Below, piece after piece: positions 1-6,290 of a stretch of 16,659 nt of DNA (positions are counted from its first letter, which is position 1; each line of letters opens with the position of its first letter). A program made the translations under genes and the position numbers. The DNA lies in contig CAKTUU010000043.1 of NCBI GenBank assembly GCA_934621505.1, positions 1 through 16,659 of the forward strand, given 5' to 3'. The DNA comes from an uncultured Clostridia bacterium. GTDB taxonomy: Bacteria > Bacillota > Clostridia > Christensenellales > Aristaeellaceae. The notes beneath the pieces were generated by a model. It saw only the letters and a program-made list of their open reading frames with translations. It was not told the origin of the DNA and searched no databases.

Positions 1-27
1 AGCTATCCTTGCTCTGATCTCATCCAT
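1..27 (-). CDS. Probable start of a gene running off the left edge
   Basis: An ATG at 27 on the minus strand opens a frame reading MDEIRARIA up to the window edge. A Shine-Dalgarno-like GGGGGTGA (40-33) sits 5 nt upstream, differing from GGAGGTGA at one base, and a possible -10 box TATGAT lies at 57-52. Only nine codons are visible, so no family can be assigned. The gene would be divergent from the site-2 protease operon. The call rests on the ribosome binding site and the open frame only. Confidence 0.42.
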
Positions 28-95
28 TCTTTTCACCCCCGCCTTTACTATATCATATTTTTATGAGACGGGCGTGAAGAACGCCCAACGCGCCG

Positions 96-124
96 TTGCT
101 ATTTTGCCGGGTTCAGGCTATAAT
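96..124 (+). promoter_or_regulatory. Sigma-A promoter of the site-2 protease/scpAB operon
   Basis: TTGCTA (96-101), a 17-bp spacer and a consensus TATAAT (119-124). The predicted transcript start is near 131, leaving a leader of about 40 nt before the ATG at 171. No other promoter is evident before scpB ends, so the three genes are probably one transcript. Confidence 0.7.
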
Positions 125-132
125 AAAGCGAT

Positions 133-153
133 AGCCCTGTCTGCCGCAGGGCT
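133..153 (+). promoter_or_regulatory. 5'-leader hairpin abutting the Shine-Dalgarno site
   Basis: AGCCCTG (133-139) and CAGGGCT (147-153) form a perfect 7-bp stem with a 7-nt loop. It begins almost at the predicted transcript 5' end and stops exactly where the ribosome binding site GGAAGGAGG (154-162) starts. It may protect the 5' end or tune translation initiation. It is not followed by a T-tract, so it is not a terminator. Confidence 0.5.
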
Positions 154-170
154 GGAAGGAGGCGCTTTGC

Positions 171-968
171 ATGGGAATTGTTAACCGCTTGCAGGCCTGG
201 TTTCAATGGCTCAAGGCCGATCCGGTAGGCTTTTTGATTTATCTGGTGATTTTTGCCCTGTCCATTCTGCTCACGCTGGTCCTGCACGAAATTGGCCACA
301 GCTATGTGGCCTGGCGCTGCGGCGACCCGACCGCTAAAATGCTGGGCCGTCTGTCGCTGGACCCCCGCAAGCATCTGGACCCCATCGGCACCCTGTGCCT
401 GATCTTTCTGGGCTTTGGCTGGGCCAAGCCCGTGCCGGTGAATCCCCGCAATTTTGAAAACTACCGCCGGGATGATTTTCTGGTCAGCATCGCGGGCATC
501 ACGGTGAATATCACGCTGTTTCTGCTGTCCCTGTCCCTGGCGGTGGGGCTGAACAGTCTGGTGTGGAAGCCGGAGGTCATCCGTTACTATGGGGCCAAGG
601 CGCTGCTGTCCTCCAACGGCATCGGCTATTCCGCCCTGCTTACCGCGGGCGCCGGCCAGCTGGACGATTTGATGCGCACCCCCTGGCTGCAATATGTGCA
701 GCGGTTTTTGCTGATGTTCTCCACCATGAATTTGTCGGTGGGCCTGTTTAACCTGCTGCCCCTGCCCCCGCTGGACGGCTTTCATATTCTGAACGATATC
801 ATCCTGAAGGGCAAGCTGTCCCTGAACCGCCAGTGGTTCCAGATTACCCAGGTGATTCTGATTATGGTGTGCCTCAGCGGCGCCCTGTCCAACCTGCTGA
901 CAGGGGCCTTCGACGTGGTGGAGGACGCGGTGCTGAACCTGTTTTTGAAAATCGCGGGGCTGAGCTGA
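171..968 (+). CDS. Site-2 protease (M50) family intramembrane metalloprotease
   Basis: A polytopic membrane protein of 265 aa in the peptidase M50 family, whose members cut substrates within the membrane. The zinc-binding HExxH motif is HEIGH at residues 39-43, inside the first long hydrophobic segment. The second motif, the LDG of PLPPLDG, has its aspartate at about residue 202. Further hydrophobic segments follow around residues 100-125 and 215-245. The compact length without a PDZ domain resembles the small YwhC-like Firmicute branch rather than RseP or SpoIVFB. The ATG has a strong ribosome binding site (154-162) 8 nt upstream. The stop overlaps the scpA start by one base (TGATG), a layout that suggests translational coupling. 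The substrate cannot be read from the sequence. Confidence 0.9.
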   Translation: MGIVNRLQAWFQWLKADPVGFLIYLVIFALSILLTLVLHEIGHSYVAWRCGDPTAKMLGRLSLDPRKHLDPIGTLCLIFLGFGWAKPVPVNPRNFENYRRDDFLVSIAGITVNITLFLLSLSLAVGLNSLVWKPEVIRYYGAKALLSSNGIGYSALLTAGAGQLDDLMRTPWLQYVQRFLLMFSTMNLSVGLFNLLPLPPLDGFHILNDIILKGKLSLNRQWFQITQVILIMVCLSGALSNLLTGAFDVVEDAVLNLFLKIAGLS

Positions 969-1717
969 TGGCGGTCAGCGTGCATTTAAAGCAGTTTGAC
1001 GGGCCGCTGGACCTGCTGCTGCACCTGATTGGAAAAAGCAAAATTAACTTGAAGGACATCTTCGTCAGCGAGATTACCGAGCAATATATCGAGGCGGTGA
1101 AAAACGCCCCGGATTTTGATATGGACGAGGCCAGCGAGTTTATCGCCATGGCCGCCCTGCTGGTGGAGATCAAAAGCCGCCACCTGCTGCCCAAGCCGCC
1201 CAAAGAGGACGAGGAGGACCCGGAGGAAGCCCTGATCGCCCGCCTGACCGCCTACAAGCAGTTTAAGGAAAGCGCCCGCAATATGGCGGAGTTTGAGCAG
1301 AGCGCCAGATGCGTGTTTGGCAAGCTGCCGGAGGAGTTTCCCCTGCCGCCGCCTGCAGTGGAGCTGGATAACCTGACGCTGGAAGCCCTGTGGCAGGCGC
1401 TTTTGCGGGTGCAGAACCGCACCCCGCCGGAGCCCCGTCAGGTGGATTTTCGCCTGCGGGATATTCGCAGGGACAGCTATACGGTGGAAGGCTGCATGGA
1501 GGCCATTGAAAGCCGCCTGGTGCTGGGGGAAACCCGCTTTGAGGCCCTGTTCAGCGACGCGCCGGGGCGGGAGGAAGTGGTTACCCTGTTTATCGCCCTG
1601 CTGGAACTGCTCAAGCTGGGCAAGGTTTATGTAAAGCAAAGCGCCACCTTTGAGGAGATTACGCTGATGCCCGGCGCAAAGCCCTTTGAGGAAGGAGAAG
1701 AAGATGGAGAGTCCTGA
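968..1717 (+). CDS. scpA: Segregation and condensation protein A (ScpA kleisin)
   Basis: ScpA is the kleisin subunit of the bacterial SMC-ScpAB condensin. It bridges the SMC head domains and binds ScpB to organise and segregate the chromosome. The 249-aa product begins MAVSVHLKQFDGPLDLLLHL. The FDGPLDLLL block and the following KINLKDIFVSEITEQYI are classic for the family's N-terminal domain. An acidic middle follows, then a C-terminal winged helix (FIALLELLKLGKVYVKQ) that contacts the SMC head. The start at 968 is chosen because it matches the family N-terminus and overlaps the upstream stop; a longer in-frame extension from 833 would lie inside the protease gene. There is no strong ribosome binding site, so re-initiation is likely. 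The length is normal for the family. Confidence 0.96.
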   Translation: MAVSVHLKQFDGPLDLLLHLIGKSKINLKDIFVSEITEQYIEAVKNAPDFDMDEASEFIAMAALLVEIKSRHLLPKPPKEDEEDPEEALIARLTAYKQFKESARNMAEFEQSARCVFGKLPEEFPLPPPAVELDNLTLEALWQALLRVQNRTPPEPRQVDFRLRDIRRDSYTVEGCMEAIESRLVLGETRFEALFSDAPGREEVVTLFIALLELLKLGKVYVKQSATFEEITLMPGAKPFEEGEEDGES

Positions 1718-2246
1718 AATCGCCCAGATTATCGAGGCCATTTTGTTTGTGTCCGGCGAACCGGTCACCGTTGCCGACCTGAGCCAGGCGCTGGGCGTGA
1801 CGGAGATGGAAACCATGCGGGCTGTTCAGGAGCTGGAGCGCCAGCTGGACGACGGCAGACGGGGCATTGCGCTGAAGCGTTACGGCGACCATTTGCGCCT
1901 GGAAACCCGGCCGGAGTACGCCCCCTATGTGGAGCGGCTGCTTCAGCCGGTGCAGCGGCAAACCCTGTCCCAAACCGTGATGGAAACCCTGGCCGTAATC
2001 GCGTACCGCCAGCCCGCCACCAAGGGCGAGGTGGAGCAGGTGCGCGGGGTCAAGTGCGATTATTCCATTCAGTCCCTGCTGCAAAAGGGGCTTATCAAGG
2101 AGGTGGGCCGCAAGGAAGCTCTGGGACGGCCGATTTTGTACGCCACCACCGATGCTTTTCTGGAGCACTTCGGCATATCCGATATTCGGGAACTGCCCCC
2201 GCTGCCGGCCCCTCAGGAAAAGGTGGACGAGCCGCTGACCCCGTAA
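1704..2246 (+). CDS. scpB: Segregation and condensation protein B (ScpB)
   Basis: ScpB dimerises and binds ScpA in the SMC-ScpAB complex on the chromosome. The 180-aa product has two winged-helix domains. The first contains IIEAILFVSGEPVTVADLSQ near the N-terminus; the second holds the family block ETLAVIAYRQPATKGEVEQVRG, followed by LIKEVGRKEALGRPILYATT and LEHFGI. The ATG at 1704 is chosen over an in-frame TTG at 1686 because GGAAGGAG (1690-1697) sits 6 nt upstream and the protein then starts MESPEIAQIIEA, as usual for the family. It overlaps scpA by 14 nt, implying coupled translation and matched subunit supply. Confidence 0.96.
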   Translation: MESPEIAQIIEAILFVSGEPVTVADLSQALGVTEMETMRAVQELERQLDDGRRGIALKRYGDHLRLETRPEYAPYVERLLQPVQRQTLSQTVMETLAVIAYRQPATKGEVEQVRGVKCDYSIQSLLQKGLIKEVGRKEALGRPILYATTDAFLEHFGISDIRELPPLPAPQEKVDEPLTP

Positions 2247-2264
2247 AGCCGCATAAAAACAGAC

Positions 2265-2297
2265 CGCCCGGCGCATACTGCTGCCAGGCGCTTTTTT
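2265..2297 (+). terminator. Rho-independent terminator after scpB
   Basis: CGCCCGGC (2265-2272) pairs with GCCAGGCG (2283-2290) with one C-A mismatch and a 10-nt loop. A C and six T residues (2292-2297) follow. It lies 19 nt after the scpB stop and closes the site-2 protease/scpA/scpB transcript, perhaps incompletely, since no clear promoter is seen before the next gene. Confidence 0.7.
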
Positions 2298-2321
2298 GCG
2301 CCGGTTGGGAGGAAGAAAGCC

Positions 2322-2978
2322 ATGGGGCGCACAGGTACGGTTTTGGCTATTTTCATGATCGCGCTGACGCTGATTTCCGGTTGGATGCTGCTAAGCGGGG
2401 CGGAGCAGGCGCAACTGCTGGAACAAAGCAATCAGCGGATTCAAGCGCTGGAAAGCCAGCTGATAAAACAAAAGGAAAGCCTGACCCAGTCCAAGCGGCG
2501 GGCGGCGGAGCTGGACAGCGCGCTGGCAAAAGCCACCGGCGAACGGGAGACTTTGCGGGCCCAGCTGGCGGAAAGCCAGCGGCAGGCCGACGCCGCCATG
2601 CAGGATAGCGCAAGCCAAAGCACGGCGCTGACCGAGCAGCTGGACGCCGCCCGGCAGGAAGCCGCCAGCCTGCAAAAGCAGATGCAGACGCTAAAGACGC
2701 AGCTGTCCGCGGCGCAAAAGGGGCAAAGTCAGCTTCAGCAGGAAAAGCAGGCGCTGGATGACCAGCTGGCTTCGGCTAAGGAAAGCCTCCAGCAGCTTTC
2801 CAGCCAGCGGGATCAGGCCCTGGCGGATTTGGACAGGCAGCGGCAGGCCAGCCGGCAGGAGGCGGAAACCTGGGAACAGGCCTATGCGCAGCTGCAGGAG
2901 GAGGCCGCTCAGGCCGCCATGGCCTACGAGCAGCAAATCGCGGAGCAGCCGGTCAGGACTCCGCCGCCCCGTAATTAA
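2322..2978 (+). CDS. Membrane-anchored coiled-coil protein, function unknown
   Basis: A 218-aa protein with one N-terminal hydrophobic segment (about residues 7-26, VLAIFMIALTLISGWMLL) and then a long helical region (about 30-205) rich in Gln, Ala, Glu and Lys with heptad-like spacing. It ends in a proline-rich tail (RTPPPRN). This predicts a bitopic protein or uncleaved signal anchor with an extended extracytoplasmic coiled coil. I do not recognise a named family. The resemblance to EnvC-like, FtsB-like or SMC-like coils is compositional only. The ribosome binding site GGGAGG (2307-2312) precedes the ATG. It lies downstream of scpB past a terminator; no separate promoter is obvious, so it may depend on readthrough. 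The coding frame is supported by the good start and uniform coil pattern. Confidence 0.82.
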   Translation: MGRTGTVLAIFMIALTLISGWMLLSGAEQAQLLEQSNQRIQALESQLIKQKESLTQSKRRAAELDSALAKATGERETLRAQLAESQRQADAAMQDSASQSTALTEQLDAARQEAASLQKQMQTLKTQLSAAQKGQSQLQQEKQALDDQLASAKESLQQLSSQRDQALADLDRQRQASRQEAETWEQAYAQLQEEAAQAAMAYEQQIAEQPVRTPPPRN

Positions 2979-3008
2979 CCCTGCCCGTTTTGCATGGTTG
3001 ACTGCCGG

Positions 3009-3037
3009 TTGACAATTCCTGGGCCGCTTCTTATAAT
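3009..3037 (+). promoter_or_regulatory. Perfect-consensus sigma-A promoter upstream of the cotH-like gene
   Basis: TTGACA (3009-3014), exactly 17 bp, then TATAAT (3032-3037). Both hexamers match consensus fully with the optimal spacer. The transcript should start near 3044, about 33 nt before the ATG, with GGGAGGG (3061-3067) as ribosome binding site. Strong, probably constitutive, expression is the simplest reading; no operator is evident. Confidence 0.9.
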
Positions 3038-3076
3038 GGGGAAAAGATTCCATTATCTGCGGGAGGGATAACCGGC

Positions 3077-4735
3077 ATGAACAGGCTGCGGATTTTACTC
3101 ATCCTTTTGGTTTTGGTTATGCTGCTGCCCTGCGCCGCCCTTGCCGCCTCAAACAAGCCCCTGTTTTCCCTGAGCTGCGGCACGGCCAGCGTAAGCCCCC
3201 ACTACTTTACGTCCTACGGCTGGTGCCTGTTTTTGCCCGGCAGCTGGGCGGGCAAAACGCTGGACGTTCACCCGGTCAGGGAAGGGGGCGTGTACCTGAA
3301 CGGCGTGCTGTATACCGAGGGAATGACCGTGGCTTGCGATGATCTGCCCGCCAAATTCTCCGCCGCCGCCAGTCCGAAGGGCAAAAAGCACACAACGGCC
3401 GTTTACCGGGGAAGCTCCCTGCCCGCCCTGTTTTTGACCGTGGAGCAGGACCAGCTGGACCAGATCAACAAGAGCAAAACCTGCAAGGCTCCGGCCTATC
3501 TGATCGCTTACGGCGCAAACGGCGAAATAGAATTTGACGGCGAGCTGCGCTACCTGAAAACCCGTGGCAATTCCACCTTCCAGTACCGCAAAAAGCCGTA
3601 CCAGCTTCATCTGGGCAAAAAAGCCAGTCTGGCGGGGCTGCCCATGGCAAAAAAATTCATTCTGCTGGCGGATTATCTGGACATTTCCCTGCTGCGCAAC
3701 CGCATCACCCTGAACCTGGCCAGGGCCGCCGGTCTGCCCTTTTCGCTGGAATGCATGCATGTGGATGTGTACCTGAACGGTGAATACCGGGGCCTGTACC
3801 TGATGACGGAAAAGATTCAGGTGGGTTCCTCCGGTGTGGATATCGCCGAGCTGGAGGAGGAAAACGAGGAGGTCAACCCCCAGCCGCTGGACAGCTATCC
3901 TGTTTTTGAAAGCCAGCCGGAGGGCCTGATCGACGCACGGGGCTACGACCTGGAAAACGATCCGGAGGACGTTACCGGCGGATATCTGCTGGAAACCGAC
4001 AAGGTGTACCGCTATCGCCGGTCCGATGAGCCGGGCTTTATCACCTCCCGCAACATGGCCGTATACATCAAGCAGCCGGAGCATCCCTCCCGGGCGCAGG
4101 TGGAATACATCGGCAATCTGATGAGCGCCTTTCACCGGGCCATCCTGAGCGCTGATGGAACGGACCCGGCGACCGGCAGGCATTACAGCCAGATGATTGA
4201 TATGGAATCCTTTGCCCGCAAGTACCTGATAGAGGAAATTTCCAAAAACTTTGACGGCCAGCGGGGCAGCCAGTTCTTTTACAAGGACCGGGGCGAGGAT
4301 GCTTTGGTCTACGCCGGGCCCTGCTGGGACTACGACCTGACCTACGGCGATATTTTGCAGGAGGGCTTCAAGGGTGCGCTGCATCCCCGGGATTTTTACA
4401 TGTCCCGCTTTAAAAGCAACGAATGCTGGTGGAATAACCTGATGAAGCAGCCGGATTTTGCCGCCCGGGTGCAGCAGGAATACATGCAAACCTTTCTGCC
4501 GCTGCTGAAGGTGCTGCTGGGGCAGGCCGAGCCCGCCTATGGCCTGCAATCCATCGATGAATACAAGGCGCAGATCGCCGATTCCGCCGCCATGAATTTT
4601 AAGCGCTGGTCCCCCAGCTCCAACAAGGGGTATTACAAACAGGCGGGCTATACCTTTGACCAGGGCGTCAAGTATCTGAAAAACTGGCTGGATAAACGGG
4701 TGCAGTTTTTAACGTCCCAATGGGACAAACAGTAG
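3077..4735 (+). CDS. Secreted CotH kinase family protein
   Basis: A 552-aa exported protein in the CotH kinase family (PF08757). The founding member, Bacillus CotH, is a spore-coat protein kinase with an atypical kinase fold; many secreted members in Clostridia have unknown targets. A signal peptide (MNRLRILLILLVLVMLLPC...ALAAS, cleavage near residue 24) is followed by a roughly 100-aa N-terminal region, then the CotH domain. Family marks are RGNSTF starting at R163, the FILLADYLDISLLRNRI stretch, a YLNGEYRGLYLMTEKI block, and GPCWDYDLTYGD with D418 and D420 near the metal/catalytic position. The start has a good ribosome binding site and lies under a consensus promoter. It is followed 15 nt later by a Cthe_2159-like gene, a partnership common in Clostridia. 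Kinase activity is inferred from the family only. Confidence 0.9.
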   Translation: MNRLRILLILLVLVMLLPCAALAASNKPLFSLSCGTASVSPHYFTSYGWCLFLPGSWAGKTLDVHPVREGGVYLNGVLYTEGMTVACDDLPAKFSAAASPKGKKHTTAVYRGSSLPALFLTVEQDQLDQINKSKTCKAPAYLIAYGANGEIEFDGELRYLKTRGNSTFQYRKKPYQLHLGKKASLAGLPMAKKFILLADYLDISLLRNRITLNLARAAGLPFSLECMHVDVYLNGEYRGLYLMTEKIQVGSSGVDIAELEEENEEVNPQPLDSYPVFESQPEGLIDARGYDLENDPEDVTGGYLLETDKVYRYRRSDEPGFITSRNMAVYIKQPEHPSRAQVEYIGNLMSAFHRAILSADGTDPATGRHYSQMIDMESFARKYLIEEISKNFDGQRGSQFFYKDRGEDALVYAGPCWDYDLTYGDILQEGFKGALHPRDFYMSRFKSNECWWNNLMKQPDFAARVQQEYMQTFLPLLKVLLGQAEPAYGLQSIDEYKAQIADSAAMNFKRWSPSSNKGYYKQAGYTFDQGVKYLKNWLDKRVQFLTSQWDKQ

Positions 4736-4750
4736 AAGGAGGAGTTGCTG

Positions 4751-5515
4751 ATGAAAAAAAGACTTTTTTGCCTGCTGGCGTGCCTGACGCTGCTGTGCGC
4801 CGCCTGCGCGGGAGCGGAAGGTCTGACAGGTGGAACCATTACCCTGAACGGAGGCGACATCCGGGTAAGCGGCGCGGGCCTGTCCGTGGATGGGCAAATC
4901 GTCCGCATCCAGGCGGCGGGCAGCTACACCGTCAGCGGGCAGGGGAACGATGTTCAGCTGCAAATCGCCGCGCCCCGGGGCGAGGGAGTGGAGCTGCATT
5001 TAAACGGCGTAACCCTTTTCTGCGGCTTTGGCCCCGCCATTGAGGCCACGGTGGATCAGCTGGATTTGATTGTGGAGGAAGGAACGGAAAACGTGATCAC
5101 CGACCTGAGCGCCCGGGTCCATTCCGATGAAAAAGGCGTTCACAACGCCGCCGTTTTTGCCTCCGACGACCTGACCATCCGTGGCAAGGGCAAATTGAGC
5201 GTTACGTCCCTGGTGGGCCACGCCGTGCATTGCAAGGACGACTTGCTCATAAGCGGCGCGGATGTGACCATCCGTTCCGCCAACGACGGGCTGCGGGGCA
5301 ACGACGCCATTGCCGTGGAGGACAGTGTGGTCAGCATTGTGGCAGACGGGGACGGCATGCAAACCAGCAATGACAAAAATGGCAAGGGCAACATGACCCT
5401 GACCGGAAGCGTTATTACCATTACCGCCGAAAAGGACGCTTTTCAGGCGACGGGGCTTTTGCAGTCGGACGGCTGCACCCTGAGTGTGCGCTGCGGCGAA
5501 GGCTCCGTCCGGTAA
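4751..5515 (+). CDS. Short Cthe_2159-type secreted carbohydrate-binding protein
   Basis: A 254-aa exported protein resembling the Cthe_2159 family (PF14262), calcium-binding right-handed beta-helix proteins that bind acidic polysaccharides or cellulose in the founding example. After an N-terminal signal peptide (MKKRLFCLLACLTLLCAAC, possibly a lipoprotein) come repeated strands of family type: GGTITLNGGDIRVSGAGLSV, a LNGVTL block, NAAVFASDDLTIRGKGKLSV, AVHCKDDLLISGADVTI, NDGLRGNDAIAVEDSVVSI and DGMQTSN. The ATG at 4751 is chosen over an in-frame TTG at 4745 because AAGGAGG (4736-4742) then has an 8-nt spacing. The gene follows the CotH-like gene by 15 nt in one operon. Members are usually well over 300 aa, so this is a minimal version; the terminator follows immediately, so no lost C-terminal part lies downstream. 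Confidence 0.85.
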   Translation: MKKRLFCLLACLTLLCAACAGAEGLTGGTITLNGGDIRVSGAGLSVDGQIVRIQAAGSYTVSGQGNDVQLQIAAPRGEGVELHLNGVTLFCGFGPAIEATVDQLDLIVEEGTENVITDLSARVHSDEKGVHNAAVFASDDLTIRGKGKLSVTSLVGHAVHCKDDLLISGADVTIRSANDGLRGNDAIAVEDSVVSIVADGDGMQTSNDKNGKGNMTLTGSVITITAEKDAFQATGLLQSDGCTLSVRCGEGSVR

Positions 5516-5538
5516 TGCCGTCTGTTTGACTCATCCCC

Positions 5539-5578
5539 AAAAACGCCTTGTTTTCATGACGAAAAGCAAGGCGTTTTT
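5539..5578. terminator. Strong hairpin terminator after the CotH-like operon
   Basis: AAAAACGCCTTG (5539-5550) pairs with CAAGGCGTTTTT (5567-5578). The stem extends inward through TTTTC/GAAAA with one bulged G and a 5-nt loop. The A-tract and T-tract make it usable in both directions, though only plus-strand genes need it here. Its left 17 bases recur exactly in the hairpin at 15573-15589. Confidence 0.9.
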
Positions 5579-5623
5579 CATTTTCTCATTTATCAATCAC
5601 GCATTTCCATTTTCGGAGTGAAA

Positions 5624-5652
5624 TTGACAAATTGTTCTTTTTCCTGTATTAT
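5624..5652 (+). promoter_or_regulatory. Sigma-A promoter of the YbjN-like gene
   Basis: TTGACA (5624-5629), a 17-bp spacer and TATTAT (5647-5652). The transcript should start near 5659, giving a leader of about 46 nt with AAAGGAG (5688-5694) before the GTG start. Confidence 0.8.
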
Positions 5653-5704
5653 CATACCATCAAGTTCGTGCGCATACCTTCAACAAAAAAGGAGTGTTTA
5701 AATC

Positions 5705-6202
5705 GTGAAAAAATTTGTATCACTGCTATTGGCTCTGCTGCTGACCACAGCCTGCGCGCTGCCCGCCCTGGCGGAAGAAGCGCAGTATGCCTCCACCAGG
5801 CAGTTTATTCAGGTGCTGGAAAAGAATAACCTGAAATACACTCTGGGCTCCGTTGCCCAGAATCAGGAGCGGATTACCGTGGCCTATACGGATGACAATC
5901 TGCAAACCATCACCTTTACCCTGTTCTTTTACGACAGCAACCATTCCGTCCATATCCGCGCATGGAATGTGGTGGATATTGCCGCTGGCAAAAACTATGC
6001 CCTGAACATTCTAAATCAGCTGAACAACGCCTATAATTACGCCAAATTTGCCCTGGACGAAAGCGATTCCACGCTGACGGTAAGCGCGGACACCTATTTT
6101 AACGACGGCAACGCTGGCACCATCGCCTATGACCTGATGCGGGTGCTGCTGGATATTATCACCGACGACGACTGCATAGCCAAGCTGCAATCCCTGCAAT
6201 AA
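5705..6202 (+). CDS. Small secreted YbjN-like protein
   Basis: A 165-aa exported protein. The signal peptide is MKKFVSLLLALLLTTACALP with a likely ALA-E cleavage near residues 23-24. The mature part alternates strands and helices: a first helix (STRQFIQVLEKNNLKYTL), several strands ending in VHIRAWNVVDI, a helix (LNILNQLNNAYNYAKFALDE), two strands (STLTVSADTYF) and a last helix (YDLMRVLLDIITDD). This resembles the YbjN / type-III-chaperone-like fold (PF10722), and the "N...AKFALDE...L.V..D" pattern is typical. The function is unknown; YbjN proteins are small regulators or binding proteins. It starts with GTG, supported by AAAGGAG 10 nt upstream and its own promoter, and is bracketed by terminators, so it is monocistronic. 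Confidence 0.78.
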   Translation: MKKFVSLLLALLLTTACALPALAEEAQYASTRQFIQVLEKNNLKYTLGSVAQNQERITVAYTDDNLQTITFTLFFYDSNHSVHIRAWNVVDIAAGKNYALNILNQLNNAYNYAKFALDESDSTLTVSADTYFNDGNAGTIAYDLMRVLLDIITDDDCIAKLQSLQ

Positions 6203-6231
6203 AAAACGGCCCTCGGCTCCGGCCCAAACGG

Positions 6232-6269
6232 AAAACGCCTGAAGAATCCAAACATTCCTCAGGCGTTTT
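6232..6269. terminator. Bidirectional terminator between convergent genes
   Basis: A 16-bp stem (6232-6247 with 6254-6269) with one A-C mismatch and a 6-nt loop. It is flanked by AAAA on the left and TTTT on the right, so it works in both directions. It ends the YbjN-like gene on the plus strand and the trpS-containing operon on the minus strand. Confidence 0.88.
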
Positions 6270-6290
6270 GGGTTGTACGGATTGGCGATT

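Noticed and set aside
70..86. Hairpin as a terminator of an upstream gene
   Set aside because: No T-tract follows on either strand; it is better described as a palindrome of unknown role.
3149..4549. Long minus-strand open frame of 466 codons
   Set aside because: It is antisense to the CotH-family gene, has no ribosome binding site or family motifs, and its composition (Gln, His, Val rich) is the usual reverse shadow of GC-rich coding DNA.
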